Positions 1 to 9,254 of a stretch of 45,389 nt of DNA are shown here, in pieces. The translations under genes and the position numbers were made by a program. Origin of the DNA: Bradyrhizobium sp. AT1 (GTDB taxonomy: Bacteria > Pseudomonadota > Alphaproteobacteria > Rhizobiales > Xanthobacteraceae); contig NZ_JXDL01000001.1 of NCBI RefSeq assembly GCF_001590795.1, positions 4,719,811 to 4,765,199 on the forward strand, in the 5' to 3' direction. Within the stretch, counting starts at the first letter, position 1. Each line of letters begins with the position of its first letter. The notes beneath the pieces are model-generated. The model made no database searches. It worked only from the letters and a program-made list of their open reading frames with translations, and was not told the origin of the DNA.

Positions 1-2
1 CC

Positions 3-509
3 GCCGCCCTGGCCGACGATCCCACGATCAAGAGCCTGACTTCCAAGATTGCCGCCAATCCGGATGACGTGAACGCGCTGTACCGGCGCGGCCAGGTCTA
101 TGCCAGCAAGGGCGCCTACAACCTCGCCATCAAGGATTTCGACGACACGCTCCGGATCAACACCAAGGATGTCGAGGCGCTGAACAACCGCTGCTGGACC
201 CGCACCGTGGTGGGCGACCTCCAGGGCGCGCTGAAGGATTGCAACGAGGCGCTGCGGCTGCGGCCGAACTTCGTCGATGCGCTGGACAGCCGGGGGCTCG
301 TCAATCTCAAATCGGGCGCGGTCAAGAATGCCATCGCCGATTTCGATGCGGCCCTGAAGATCAATCCGCGCCTGACCTCCTCGCTCTATGGGCGCGGCCT
401 CGCCAAGCAGCGCAACGGCTCCGCCCAGGAAGGGGCACTCGATATCGCCAATGCCAAGGCGATGGATCCGAACATCGTTCAGGAATTCGCAAGCTACGGA
501 GTGCGTTAG
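3..509 (+). CDS. TPR-repeat protein (5' end outside the window)
   Basis: The frame is open from the first bases of the window to a TAG at 507-509, so the gene starts upstream. A GTG at 69 is inside the first visible repeat and is unlikely to be the true start. At least three tetratricopeptide repeats are visible, with the usual pattern of Tyr/Ala/Gly and a closing Asn/Arg-Pro: one near RGQVYASKGAYNLAIKDFD, one near GDLQGALKDCNEALRLRPN and one near SGAVKNAIADFDAALKINP. TPRs are protein-interaction scaffolds. No catalytic domain is visible in this part, so the partner and role cannot be given. In this class of short alphaproteobacterial TPR proteins the N-terminus is often a signal peptide, which would lie outside the window. 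A T-rich run follows the stop codon at 511-518 without a clear hairpin. Confidence 0.85.
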   Translation, partial: AALADDPTIKSLTSKIAANPDDVNALYRRGQVYASKGAYNLAIKDFDDTLRINTKDVEALNNRCWTRTVVGDLQGALKDCNEALRLRPNFVDALDSRGLVNLKSGAVKNAIADFDAALKINPRLTSSLYGRGLAKQRNGSAQEGALDIANAKAMDPNIVQEFASYGVR

Positions 510-655
510 TATTTTTTTGAATTGAGGCAGGCGGCGCCTCGAACCCTTGATGGCCCAGGGAAGACTAACCAACGGATGCCGCAGGCGGCCTTCTCCGGGG
601 GGCCATTGCAGGAATTTTGGAACCGCGCGAGCTGGCTGCTCAGGAGGGACTGGCT

Positions 656-1330
656 ATGAAGTTGGCTGCAAAAGGACTTACCGCGATCCTGTCCATCATC
701 GCTCTCGGCGCCGCCCTGTCGCTGCCGACCTCGTCCGCCTTCGCGGGCGAGGAAAGCAACAGCAAGAACGTCACCGAGGACGACATCGTCCGCGCATTGG
801 CGCCGGCGCAGAAGAAGCCTCTCACCCGCGGTCTCTCGATCGCCGCCCCGCAGGCCGACCCCGCGCCGAACGCGGCGGAGACCAAGCTGATCCAGTCCGT
901 TCGCGGCCGCTCGACGCGTTCGCTGTCGTCGACCGAGCGCGAGGAGATCGCGTCGGTCGCCAAGGACAAGCCGAACATCGATCTCGAAATCACCTTCGAC
1001 TACAACTCGGCCAATATCAGCGCCAAGTCGATGCCATCCGTGCAGGCGCTGGGCCGCGCGCTGACCAGCCCCGACCTCAAGGGCTCGACCTTCGTGGTCG
1101 CCGGCCACACCGACGCCGCCGGCGGCGAAGCCTACAACCAGGACCTGTCGGAGCGCCGCGCGGATGCGATCAAGCGCTACCTCGTCGACAAATACAGCAT
1201 CTCCGCAACCGACCTCGTCACCGTCGGTTACGGCAAGAGCAAGCTGAAGGATCCGAGCCAGCCGATGGCGGAAGCCAACCGCCGCGTGCAGGTCGTCAAC
1301 ATGGAAAACAAGACCACCGCATCGAAGTGA
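656..1330 (+). CDS. OmpA-family peptidoglycan-associated protein
   Basis: Protein of 224 residues, exported and probably anchored to peptidoglycan. I chose ATG 656 because AGGAGG lies at 642-647, about 8 bases upstream, and the protein then opens with a clean signal peptide (MKLAAKGLTAILSIIALGA, cleavage near SAFA-GE). An upstream in-frame start at 617 would put extra residues in front of the signal. The C-terminal half is an OmpA C-like domain: the LEITFDYNSANI strand, then GHTDAAGG, then LSERRADAIKRYL, with the Asp and Arg that bind diaminopimelate in this family. No beta-barrel is present. A linker of about 90 charged residues separates signal and domain. It has its own terminator at 1393-1426 and looks monocistronic. 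It may stabilise the envelope, but no specific role can be read. Confidence 0.88.
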   Translation: MKLAAKGLTAILSIIALGAALSLPTSSAFAGEESNSKNVTEDDIVRALAPAQKKPLTRGLSIAAPQADPAPNAAETKLIQSVRGRSTRSLSSTEREEIASVAKDKPNIDLEITFDYNSANISAKSMPSVQALGRALTSPDLKGSTFVVAGHTDAAGGEAYNQDLSERRADAIKRYLVDKYSISATDLVTVGYGKSKLKDPSQPMAEANRRVQVVNMENKTTASK

Positions 1331-1392
1331 TGCACGACGCAATCCCTCGGAATGACCAGTCGTGATGTGGTGTAAAGTCTTGCTTCCAGAGC

Positions 1393-1426
1393 GCGTCCCG
1401 CAGCCTTGCGGGACGCCGCTTTATTT
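1393..1426 (+). terminator. Rho-independent terminator after the OmpA-like gene
   Basis: A perfect 10-bp stem (1393-1402 pairing with 1407-1416) with a 4-base loop is followed by CGCTTTATTT. It sits 62 bases after the OmpA-like stop codon. The longest frame of the next gene would start inside this hairpin (1406), which supports the later start at 1490. Confidence 0.75.
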
Positions 1427-1489
1427 CAGGGAAACGCTTTTCATGGGCCGCGCGCGGATGGCCGTGAGCCAGGCCAGGATGAGCCCGCG

Positions 1490-2419
1490 ATGAACCTTTC
1501 CAACTACCTCAAGCCCGCCGGAACCGTGCTGTTCGTCGTCGCGCTCGGCGTCGGCTATTATCTGTTCGAGCATCGCAAGCGCCCCGAGCCGAAGGAGACG
1601 CAGAGCGAGGCGCTCGTCATCGTGACGAAGTCGACCAATGCCTGCTTCTCCGACCTCGTGCGCGTGACCGGCTTCTTCGTGCCGCGCCGCGAGGCCGTGG
1701 TCATCGCCGACCAGGAAGGCTCCAAGGTCACCGATCTCTTCGTCACCGAGGGCGCAATCGTCGCCGACAACCAGGAGCTGGCGCGCCTCACGGCGCCGCC
1801 GCAGATTCTGGGCCAGCCGCAGCGGCCCGGTCCGCAAGGCCCGGTCTCGCTGAAGGCGCCTGCGCCGGGCCTCGTCACGGAAGTCCGCACCATCGTCGGC
1901 GCGCCCGCTTCCCCGCAGGCCGGCCCGATGTTCCGCATCGCCGTCAACAACGAGATCGAGCTCGACGCCCAGGTCCCGGCGGTGCACATGCCCAAGCTCA
2001 GCGCCGGCGCCACCGTGCGCATCAGCCGCGACGACGCGCCCGATCTGATCGGCCGGGTCCGGCTGGTTGCGCCCGAGATCGACCGCGCCACGCAGCTCGG
2101 CCGCGTCCGCATCAGCGTCACCAACAATCCGTCGCTGAAGGTCGGCGTGTTCGCCCGTGCCTCGATCGACGCCAAGCGCAGCTGCGGCGTCTCGATCCCC
2201 AAGACCGCGATCGACCATCTCACCATTCAGGTCGTCAAGGGCAACACCATCGAGACGCGCAAGGTGCGGGTCGGACTCTCGTCCGACAGTGCCACGGAAA
2301 TCCTGGAAGGGCTGGAGGTCGGCGAGATCGTCGTCGCCGATGCCGGCTCTTCGCTCCATGACGGCGACCAGATCAAAACCATGTTCGCCGATGAACTCGA
2401 TCGCACGCGGGTACGCTGA
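1490..2419 (+). CDS. RND efflux periplasmic adaptor (HlyD/MFP family)
   Basis: Protein of 309 residues that would link an inner-membrane RND pump to an outer-membrane channel. The start at ATG 1490 gives an N-terminal membrane anchor (about residues 11-26, GTVLFVVALGVGYYLF), while the longer frame would begin inside the preceding terminator. A short lipoyl/barrel-type region (KVTDLFVTEGAIVADNQELARL) and a C-terminal membrane-proximal domain (VGLSSDSATEILEGLEVGEIVVADAG) fit the MFP family. The long alpha-hairpin seen in AcrA is missing, so this is a compact adaptor. Two cysteines, C52 (in ACFSD) and C232 (in RSCGV), recur at the same places in the orphan adaptor at 34856-35746. Its stop overlaps the pump start by one base (TGATG), so the two are co-translated. 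Confidence 0.88.
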   Translation: MNLSNYLKPAGTVLFVVALGVGYYLFEHRKRPEPKETQSEALVIVTKSTNACFSDLVRVTGFFVPRREAVVIADQEGSKVTDLFVTEGAIVADNQELARLTAPPQILGQPQRPGPQGPVSLKAPAPGLVTEVRTIVGAPASPQAGPMFRIAVNNEIELDAQVPAVHMPKLSAGATVRISRDDAPDLIGRVRLVAPEIDRATQLGRVRISVTNNPSLKVGVFARASIDAKRSCGVSIPKTAIDHLTIQVVKGNTIETRKVRVGLSSDSATEILEGLEVGEIVVADAGSSLHDGDQIKTMFADELDRTRVR

Positions 2420-5400
2420 TGGCTCTCAATATCTCGGCATGGTCGATCCGTAATCCGCTGCCGTCGGTCGTCTTCTCGATCATCCTCCTGGTTCTCGGCT
2501 GGGTGTCTTTCACCAAGCTCGCGGTGACGCGGTTGCCGTCGGCCGACATTCCCGTGATCTCGGTCGTGGTCTCGCAGTTCGGCGCGGCGCCCGCCGAGCT
2601 CGAATCGCAGGTGACCAAGACGGTCGAAGACGCCGTCTCCGGCGTCGAGGGCGTGCGGCACATCACCTCGCAGATCACCGACGGCGTGTCGGTCACCACG
2701 ATCCAGTTCGCGCTGGAGACCAACACCGACCGCGCCCTCAACGACGTCAAGGACGCGGTGACGCGCGTGCGCTCGAACCTGCCGCAGAACGTCACCGAGC
2801 CGCTGATCCAGCGCGTCGACGTGATCGGCCTGCCGATCGTCACCTATGCCGCGATCTCGCCCGGCAAGACGCCGGAGCAGCTCTCCTATTTCGTCGACGA
2901 CGTGGTCAAGCGCGCGCTGCAAGGTGTCCGCGGCGTCGCCCAGGTCGAGCGCATCGGCGGTGTCGAGCGCGAGATTCTGGTCTCGCTCGACCCGGACCGC
3001 CTGCAGGCCATGGGCCTGACCGCGGTCAATGTCAGCCAGAGCCTGCGCGGCACCAATGTCGACGTCGCCGGCGGCCGCGCCGAGATCGGCAAGAACGACC
3101 AGGCGATCCGCACGCTCGCAGGCGCCAAGACGCTGGGCGACCTCGCCGGCACCATGATCCCGCTGTTCGGCGGCGGCGAGGTCCGGCTCGACGATCTCGG
3201 CACCGTCACCGACACCATCGCAGACCGCCGCACCTTCGCCCGCTTCAACGGCGAGCCGATCGTCGCGCTCGGCATCAAGCGCTCCAAGGGCGCCAGCGAC
3301 GTCAAGGTGGCCGAGGCCGTGCAGAAGCGCGTCGACGCGCTCAAGGCCGCCTATCCCGACGTCGACCTGAAGGTGATCGACACCTCGGTCGAATACACCA
3401 ACGGCAATTACCATGCGGCGATCTCCACCCTGTTCGAAGGCGCCATCCTCGCCGTCGTCATCGTGCTGTTGTTCCTGCGCGACCTGCGCGCCACCATCAT
3501 TGCCGCGATCTCGCTGCCGCTGTCGATCTTCCCGGCGTTCTGGGCGATGGACCTGCTCGGCTTCTCGCTGAACCTCGTCAGCTTCCTCGCCATCACGCTG
3601 TCGACGGGTATTCTCGTCGACGACGCCATCGTCGAGATCGAGAACATCGTCCGGCACATGAACATGGGCAAATCGCCCTATCGTGCCGCCCTCGAGGCCG
3701 CCGACGAAATCGGCCTCGCGGTGATCGCGATCTCGCTGACCATCATCGCGATCTTCGCCCCCGCAAGCTTCATGTCGGGCATTGCCGGACAATTCTTCAA
3801 GCAGTTCGGCATCACCGTCTCGGTGCAAGTGTTCTTCTCGCTGCTCGCCGCGCGCTTCGTCACGCCGGTGCTGGCCGCCTACTTCCTCAAACACGGCCAT
3901 CACGAAGAACCGCCGCCCGGCCGCATCTTGCGGTCCTATCACCGCATCGTGGCCTGGTCGGTGAAGCACTATTTCATCACGGTGCTGATCGGCTTCGGCG
4001 TCTTCGCCGCCTCGATCTGGAGCATCACGCTGCTGCCGCAGGGCTTCCTGCCGGCGCAGGACAGCGCGCGCTCGCTGATGGCCCTCGAGCTGCCGCCGGG
4101 CACCCAGCTCGCCTATACCGAGAAGGTCACCGAGGACATCGTCGCGCGGCTGCGCAAGCGACCCGAGGTAAAGAGCATCTTCGTCGACGGCGGGCGCGTT
4201 CCGCCCGGCACGCAGGAAGTCAGGCGCGCGGCTCTGATCATCAACTACACGCCCAAGGATTCCCGCGACATCACCCAGCGCGAGCTGGAATTCTCGATCA
4301 GCCAGGAACTGGAGAACATCCCCGACATCCGCTTCTGGTTCCTCGACGAGAACGGCCTGCGCGCCATTTCGCTGGTGGTGACCGGCGTCGACGCCAACAT
4401 CGTCAACAACTTCGCGAGCGAGCTCGCGACGCAGATGAAGCGGATTCCGACCATCTCCAACGTGATCTCGGAAACCACGCTGGAACGGCCCGAGCTGCGC
4501 GTCGAACCGCGCGCGGATCTTGCCGCGCGGCTCGGCGTCTCCACCGAAAGCCTGTCGCAGACCATCCGCGTCGCCACCATCGGCGACGTCGGACCCGCGC
4601 TCGCCAAGTTCGACGTCGGTGACCGCCTGGTGCCGATCCGGGTGCAGCTCGAGGATGCCGCGCGCGGCAATCTGAAGACGCTGGAGCAGCTCCGCGTGCC
4701 GCTCGGCGAGCACGGCGAAAAGGGCGGCGTGCCGCTCTCGGTCATCGCCGACGTCAAGCTCGACCAGGGTCCGACCAGCATCAACCGCTACGATCGCGAG
4801 CGGCAGGCGACCGTCGCGGCCGACCTCGTCGGCTCCGCCGCGCTCGGCGACGCCACCAAGAAGATCTACGACCTGCCGGTGATGAAGAGCCGGCCGAAGG
4901 GCGTGAAGGTCTCGCCCTCCGGCGATGCCGAGAGCCTCAACGAACTGTCCGACGGCTTCGCCACCGCGATCACGGCCGGCCTGATGATGGTCTATGCGGT
5001 GCTGGTGCTGCTGTTCGGCACCTTCCTGCAGCCGATCACCATCCTGTTCTCGCTGCCGCTCTCGATCGGCGGCGCCATCGCGGCCCTGCTGCTTACCGGC
5101 AAGCAGCTGACCACGCCGGTGTGGATCGGCATCCTGATGCTGATGGGCATCGTCACCAAGAACGCGATCATGCTGGTGGAGTTCGCGATCGAAGCGATCC
5201 ACGCCGGCAAGCCGCGCGACGAGGCCATGATCGACGCCGGCATGAAGCGCGCCCGCCCGATCGTGATGACCACGATCGCGATGGCTGCGGGCATGATGCC
5301 GAGCGCACTCGCGGTCGGCGCCGGCGGCGAGTTCCGCTCACCGATGGCGCTCGCGGTGATCGGCGGCCTGATCTTCTCGACCATCCTGTCGCTGGTGTTC

Positions 5401-5568
5401 GTGCCCGCGATGTTCATGGTGATGGACGATCTCGGCGCCCTGATTTGGCGCTTCGCCAAGCGGCTGATCGTCCACAGCGAGGATGCGGACACCGACGACC
5501 ATCACGGAGCGGCAGCCGCGCATGCGGGCCCAGCGCCGAAGAATATCGTGCACCCCGCGGCGGAGTAA
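2419..5568 (+). CDS. RND multidrug/solute efflux permease
   Basis: Protein of 1049 residues, normal for the HAE1/AcrB-like RND family: a proton-driven inner-membrane trimer that pumps substrates out of the periplasm or outer leaflet. The N-terminus (SIRNPLPSVVFSIILLVLGW) is transmembrane helix 1. The two repeated halves, each with a large periplasmic loop, are visible. The proton-relay pair in helix 4 is present as D401-D402 (STGILVDDAIVEIEN), and the helix 10 lysine is present as K914 (GIVTKNAIMLVEFA). It overlaps the adaptor gene upstream. No outer-membrane factor gene is nearby, so it must borrow one encoded elsewhere. The C-terminal tail is His/Asp-rich (DADTDDHHGAAAAH), which could bind metal, but this is inference. 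Substrate unknown. Confidence 0.95.
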   Translation: MALNISAWSIRNPLPSVVFSIILLVLGWVSFTKLAVTRLPSADIPVISVVVSQFGAAPAELESQVTKTVEDAVSGVEGVRHITSQITDGVSVTTIQFALETNTDRALNDVKDAVTRVRSNLPQNVTEPLIQRVDVIGLPIVTYAAISPGKTPEQLSYFVDDVVKRALQGVRGVAQVERIGGVEREILVSLDPDRLQAMGLTAVNVSQSLRGTNVDVAGGRAEIGKNDQAIRTLAGAKTLGDLAGTMIPLFGGGEVRLDDLGTVTDTIADRRTFARFNGEPIVALGIKRSKGASDVKVAEAVQKRVDALKAAYPDVDLKVIDTSVEYTNGNYHAAISTLFEGAILAVVIVLLFLRDLRATIIAAISLPLSIFPAFWAMDLLGFSLNLVSFLAITLSTGILVDDAIVEIENIVRHMNMGKSPYRAALEAADEIGLAVIAISLTIIAIFAPASFMSGIAGQFFKQFGITVSVQVFFSLLAARFVTPVLAAYFLKHGHHEEPPPGRILRSYHRIVAWSVKHYFITVLIGFGVFAASIWSITLLPQGFLPAQDSARSLMALELPPGTQLAYTEKVTEDIVARLRKRPEVKSIFVDGGRVPPGTQEVRRAALIINYTPKDSRDITQRELEFSISQELENIPDIRFWFLDENGLRAISLVVTGVDANIVNNFASELATQMKRIPTISNVISETTLERPELRVEPRADLAARLGVSTESLSQTIRVATIGDVGPALAKFDVGDRLVPIRVQLEDAARGNLKTLEQLRVPLGEHGEKGGVPLSVIADVKLDQGPTSINRYDRERQATVAADLVGSAALGDATKKIYDLPVMKSRPKGVKVSPSGDAESLNELSDGFATAITAGLMMVYAVLVLLFGTFLQPITILFSLPLSIGGAIAALLLTGKQLTTPVWIGILMLMGIVTKNAIMLVEFAIEAIHAGKPRDEAMIDAGMKRARPIVMTTIAMAAGMMPSALAVGAGGEFRSPMALAVIGGLIFSTILSLVFVPAMFMVMDDLGALIWRFAKRLIVHSEDADTDDHHGAAAAHAGPAPKNIVHPAAE

Positions 5569-5628
5569 GGCTCGAAAGGCCGCGGTCGCGCACTGGCGTA
5601 AGGCAGGCGCCGACGCTATGTTGTACTT

Positions 5629-5868
5629 ATGACGTTTACGCGCATCACGATCGACCCCGTGGTCTGCACCGGCAAGCCCTGTATTCGCGGGCTGCGTTTC
5701 CCGGTGGCACGGTTGCTCGGCCTGCTGGCGGCCGGCGAGACCCGGGAATCCGTCTTGAACGACTACCCGTATCTCGAACGTGAAGACATCGACGAAGCGT
5801 TGCGCTACGCGGCTTTCCTTGCTGAGGATGAGGCCGTCGAGTTGCACCCCTCAGTCCCGGCCAAGTGA
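5629..5868 (+). CDS. DUF433 antitoxin-like protein
   Basis: Protein of 79 residues with the DUF433 pattern: RITIDPVVCTGKPCIRGLRFPVARLLGLLAAGETRES, followed by YPYLEREDIDEALRYAAF. DUF433 proteins carry a small winged/HTH-like fold and are commonly found upstream of DUF5615 PIN-like toxins. They are regarded as the antitoxin and likely autorepressor. The stop TGA (5866-5868) overlaps the GTG start of the next gene (5865), which is typical of toxin-antitoxin pairs. The start at ATG 5629 lies 60 bases after the efflux gene. There is no strong Shine-Dalgarno sequence, so translation may be weak or near-leaderless. Confidence 0.85.
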   Translation: MTFTRITIDPVVCTGKPCIRGLRFPVARLLGLLAAGETRESVLNDYPYLEREDIDEALRYAAFLAEDEAVELHPSVPAK

Positions 5869-6230
5869 AGTTCCTCATCGACATGCCACTCTCGCCAACG
5901 CTGTCGCGCTGGCTAACGGAGACGGGGCACGACGCCGTCCATGCATCCGAGGTAGGGCTTCATGCAGCGAGCGATTCTAAGATTATTGAACGCGCCCGGC
6001 GAGAAACTCGTACGGTCGTCACCGCAGACCTCGACTATCCTCGACTGATTGCCGCTGCGGGCAGCGACAGCCCAAGTCTCATTCTTTTCCGAGGCGGCAG
6101 CTGGACAGAAGCGGGCGTTCGGACCCGACTCGCAGAGATTCTGTCTGCCCTGACCGAGGACGAAATTCAGGGTAGCATCATCACCGTTGACCGGGATCGT
6201 GTTCGCCGCCGCAGGCTCCCGATCGCTTGA
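5865..6230 (+). CDS. DUF5615 PIN-like protein (putative toxin)
   Basis: Protein of 121 residues starting at GTG 5865, overlapping the DUF433 gene by 4 bases. The sequence follows the DUF5615/Mut7-C-like PIN pattern: MKFLIDMPLSPTLSRWL with an early Asp (D6), GHDAVHASEVGLHAASDSKII, then TRTVVTADLDYPRL with two acidic residues, then SPSLILFRGG. These acidic residues would form the metal-binding nuclease site, so RNase activity is expected from the family but not demonstrated. It is convergent with the Crp/Fnr gene with only two bases between stop codons. The pair is likely a small stabilisation or stress module. Confidence 0.83.
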   Translation: MKFLIDMPLSPTLSRWLTETGHDAVHASEVGLHAASDSKIIERARRETRTVVTADLDYPRLIAAAGSDSPSLILFRGGSWTEAGVRTRLAEILSALTEDEIQGSIITVDRDRVRRRRLPIA

Positions 6231-6232
6231 TT

Positions 6233-6907
6233 CTACTCGTTCCGCGCGATCGCGGTCAGCTTGGTCATGTTCCTGAGCAAGATGCGGCCGCGCTGCAGAT
6301 CCAAGATCGCCTCCTTGCGCCAGGCCTGCAGCTGACGGTTGACGCTTTCGCGGGCGGCACCGACGAAGACACCGAGCTGCTCCTGCGAGATGTGCACCTC
6401 GGAACCGAAATCGGCGGCGAGCGCGCAGAGCCGCCGCGCCAGGCGCACCGGCAGCGGCTGCAGCATGGACTCCTCCATGCGCTCGCTCTGCCAGCGGATG
6501 CGCTGGCACAGCAATGCGATGATCTTGATCGCGACCTTCGGCTCGCGTTCGAGGAAGGCGAGAAAATCTTCGCGCCGCAGCACGAACAATTCGCTGGCCT
6601 CGCCCGCGGTCGCGTCCGCGGTGCGGTTCTGGCCGTCGAGCACCGCGACCTCGCCGAACAGGTCGCCCGGTCCCATGAAATTCAGCGTCAGCCGGCTGCC
6701 GTCGGAGGCGCCGGTCTCGATGCGGACCTGGCCGCGGCGCACGCCGAACAGCGCGTCCCCGGGATCGCCCTTCTGGAACAGCACCTCGCCGTTGCCCAGA
6801 TGCTGGGTGTGACAGAGGTTGGACAACCGCTGGAGCTCGTCTGTCCCGAGATCCGCGAACATGGCGTTCATCTTCAGAATGACCGCAAATTCGGCCTGCT
6901 TGCTCAT
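6233..6907 (-). CDS. Crp/Fnr-family transcriptional regulator
   Basis: Protein of 224 residues. An N-terminal cyclic-nucleotide-binding-type beta-roll is visible (about residues 15-125: LFQKGDPGDALFGVRRGQVRI, then GDLFGEVAVLDGQNRTADATA), then the dimer helix, then a C-terminal winged HTH of the Crp_2 type (ISQEQLGVFVGAARESVNRQL). There is no N-terminal cysteine cluster, so it is not an oxygen-sensing FNR. The GE-A-LDG-R-A cassette resembles a cAMP/cGMP pocket, which fits a nucleotide cyclase gene being close by (9456-11903). That link is inference. The gene runs toward the DUF5615 gene and diverges from the AsmA-like gene. The start codon is ATG 6907. Confidence 0.9.
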   Translation of the reverse strand: MSKQAEFAVILKMNAMFADLGTDELQRLSNLCHTQHLGNGEVLFQKGDPGDALFGVRRGQVRIETGASDGSRLTLNFMGPGDLFGEVAVLDGQNRTADATAGEASELFVLRREDFLAFLEREPKVAIKIIALLCQRIRWQSERMEESMLQPLPVRLARRLCALAADFGSEVHISQEQLGVFVGAARESVNRQLQAWRKEAILDLQRGRILLRNMTKLTAIARNE

Positions 6908-7154
6908 TTCAATGTCCTTGTGAACGTCAGGTCAGTTTTCTTGTCAGTCGTCTCGGGCAAATCGCTTGAAACCATCACCGGCAGGATCGCGTAAAACCGC
7001 GTCGAGGAAGTGTGTCATAAGTCACATAACTTTGCAGCACCCCCTGACTATTTTTACGCGCTTGGAGCCGCTTCCTGTCCGGGGATAAACTCGGACGCGA
7101 AGGATGGTCAGCCGGCGGGATTCGACGCCGTTTGTCCGCCGTTGGAAAGTCGAG

Positions 7155-9245
7155 ATGAGAGCCATGAAATTCGCCGGCGCCGCTTTGGCCGCCGTCATCG
7201 TCGTGATCGCACTCTTGCTGGTGGTCGGGATCCCGTCGGGATTCCTGACCTCGACCATCGCCTCGCGGGTCGAGAGCGCCACCGGCTATCGGCTGTCGAT
7301 CGACGGCACCACCAAGATCAGCCTGTGGCCGACGTTGAACGTCACCTTGAACGACCTCGCGCTTGCCGATCCCAGGGATCGCAGCGGCATCACGCGCCTC
7401 ACTATCGACAGCGTGCAGGCCGACATGTCGCTCTCCAGCGTGTGGTCGGGCCGCCCCGCGATCAGCGAACTCGTCGTCACCCGTCCCGTGATCTACCAGC
7501 CGCTGCTGCGTGAGCGGCTGCCGAATGCTGGAACGTCCTCGAAGCCGCCCCTCGCGCTCGACGCCGGTGGCGCGACCATCGACCGCGTCAGGATCAATGA
7601 CGGCGAAGTCGCATTCTCCCGCGTGCGCGACCGTGTCGACGGCCGCATCAGCGCCATCAACGCCGACGCGGTCATTGGCCGCGACCGAAAGGTCAATGTC
7701 ACCGGCACCGCGCGCGTCGGCGACCACCCGACCAAGTTCGACATCAAGGCAACCACGCCGGCTGCGCCCGGCGATCGGCCGACGGTCCCGGTGGATTTCG
7801 CCATCGACATGCCCAGCGTGCTGAAGTCGCAACTCACCGGTCATGCCGAGATGCGGATGAACGGCGACGTCGTGATGATCAACGGTGTGAATGGCCGGCT
7901 CGGCGACGGCGCATTCAACGGCTGGGCCTCGGTCGACATCGCGAGCAAGCCGCTGGTGAAGGTCGACCTCGACTTCCAGCGGCTGGCTGTACCGCTGGCG
8001 AAGACGCCGGAGGGCGCGTCCGGACAGCCCTGGAGCAATGCGCCGATCGACGTCTCCGGGCTCAACTACGTCGATGCGCAAGTGAGGATCTCCGCGAACG
8101 AGGCCGCGATCGGCGATACGCGCATCGCGCCGCTGGCGCTCGACGCAAAACTCGCCGGCGGCGTGCTGAAGGCCGGCACCGCCAATCTCGGCGCCTATGG
8201 CGGCCAGGTCTCGGGCGAGGTGATCCTGGATGCGACCACCGGCGCGCCGAGCTTTGCGATGCATTCCGATCTCGTCGGCGTGCGCGCGCTGCCGCTGCTG
8301 CAGGGCCTTGCCGAATTCGACCGCATCGACGGCAAGCTGCAGGCCAAGCTCGCCTTGCGCAGCGCCGGGACCAGCCAGCGCGCGTTGATGGCGAACATGC
8401 AGGGCACTGCCTTCGTCAATTTCCAGGACGGCGCCATCCGCGGCATCAACGTCGCACAGATGATCCGCTCGCTGACATCGGGCACGCTGTCCGGCTGGCA
8501 GGACAACCAGAGCGCCGGTCAGGAGCAAAGCACGGATCTGTCGCAGCTCTCGGCCTCGTTCCGCATCGACAAGGGGCAGGCGGTGACGACCGATCTCAAT
8601 TTGATCGGGCCGCTGGTGCGCGTCACCGGCGCCGGCACCATCGCGCTCGACACCAAGATGATGGGTTTTCGCGTCGAGCCGAAGCTGGTGATGACGACCG
8701 AAGGCCAGGGCCGCGCCAACGAGCCGGTCGGCTTCGGCATTCCCGTGATGATCACCGGCCCCTGGTCGCAGCCGAAGATCTACCCCGACATGGCCGGCAT
8801 GCTGGACAATCCCGATGCCGCCTATGCCAAGCTGCGCGAGATGGGCAAGGGCCTGTTCGGCCCCGACGGCGCCGGGCTCGGCAACATCCTGGGCAGCCTT
8901 GGCAGCAATCTCGGCAATCTCGGTCTCGGCGGCACCACCGCGCCGAGCGGCGGCAATGCGCCCGGAAACGCCAATCCGCCGACCCAGCAGCCGGGCCAGA
9001 GCGATCTGCTCGGCGGCCCGCTGGGAGCGGCGATCGGCAATTTGATTCAGCAGGGCCTGTCCAATGGCGCGGGAAGCAGCACCGGCGCCGCGCCAGGCAG
9101 CGGCCGCAGCCGCAGCCTGCCGGCTACGCCCTCCGCACCGGCGCCGCAGGCTTCGCCCGCGCCGCCAGCCATGGACGACCCGCCGGTCGCGCAGCAGGAC
9201 AGTCAGCCAATGAACGATGTGCTGCGGCAACTTTTCAACCGGTGA
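7155..9245 (+). CDS. AsmA-family protein
   Basis: Protein of 696 residues from ATG 7155. An upstream ATG at 7104 has its purine run directly against the codon and would put a charged tail before the membrane segment, so 7155 is preferred; 7164 is also possible. The N-terminus is one membrane helix (FAGAALAAVIVVIALLLVVG) followed by the AsmA signature (TGYRLSIDGTTKISLWPTLNVTLNDLAL). The C-terminal AsmA_2 part (DGAIRGINVAQMIRSLTSG, then VGFGIPVMITGPWSQPKIYPDM) is clear. AsmA-like proteins are inner-membrane-anchored periplasmic proteins related to VPS13-type lipid bridges, thought to help move phospholipid to the outer membrane. The last 130 residues are low-complexity Gly/Pro/Ala/Ser. Not in an operon. 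Confidence 0.9.
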   Translation: MRAMKFAGAALAAVIVVIALLLVVGIPSGFLTSTIASRVESATGYRLSIDGTTKISLWPTLNVTLNDLALADPRDRSGITRLTIDSVQADMSLSSVWSGRPAISELVVTRPVIYQPLLRERLPNAGTSSKPPLALDAGGATIDRVRINDGEVAFSRVRDRVDGRISAINADAVIGRDRKVNVTGTARVGDHPTKFDIKATTPAAPGDRPTVPVDFAIDMPSVLKSQLTGHAEMRMNGDVVMINGVNGRLGDGAFNGWASVDIASKPLVKVDLDFQRLAVPLAKTPEGASGQPWSNAPIDVSGLNYVDAQVRISANEAAIGDTRIAPLALDAKLAGGVLKAGTANLGAYGGQVSGEVILDATTGAPSFAMHSDLVGVRALPLLQGLAEFDRIDGKLQAKLALRSAGTSQRALMANMQGTAFVNFQDGAIRGINVAQMIRSLTSGTLSGWQDNQSAGQEQSTDLSQLSASFRIDKGQAVTTDLNLIGPLVRVTGAGTIALDTKMMGFRVEPKLVMTTEGQGRANEPVGFGIPVMITGPWSQPKIYPDMAGMLDNPDAAYAKLREMGKGLFGPDGAGLGNILGSLGSNLGNLGLGGTTAPSGGNAPGNANPPTQQPGQSDLLGGPLGAAIGNLIQQGLSNGAGSSTGAAPGSGRSRSLPATPSAPAPQASPAPPAMDDPPVAQQDSQPMNDVLRQLFNR

Positions 9246-9254
9246 TGGGCGGAT

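Noticed and set aside
2227..5202. 991-residue open frame on the minus strand
   Set aside because: It is antisense to the RND pump, whose family motifs are all present on the plus strand; the antisense product is Asp/Arg/Gly low-complexity.
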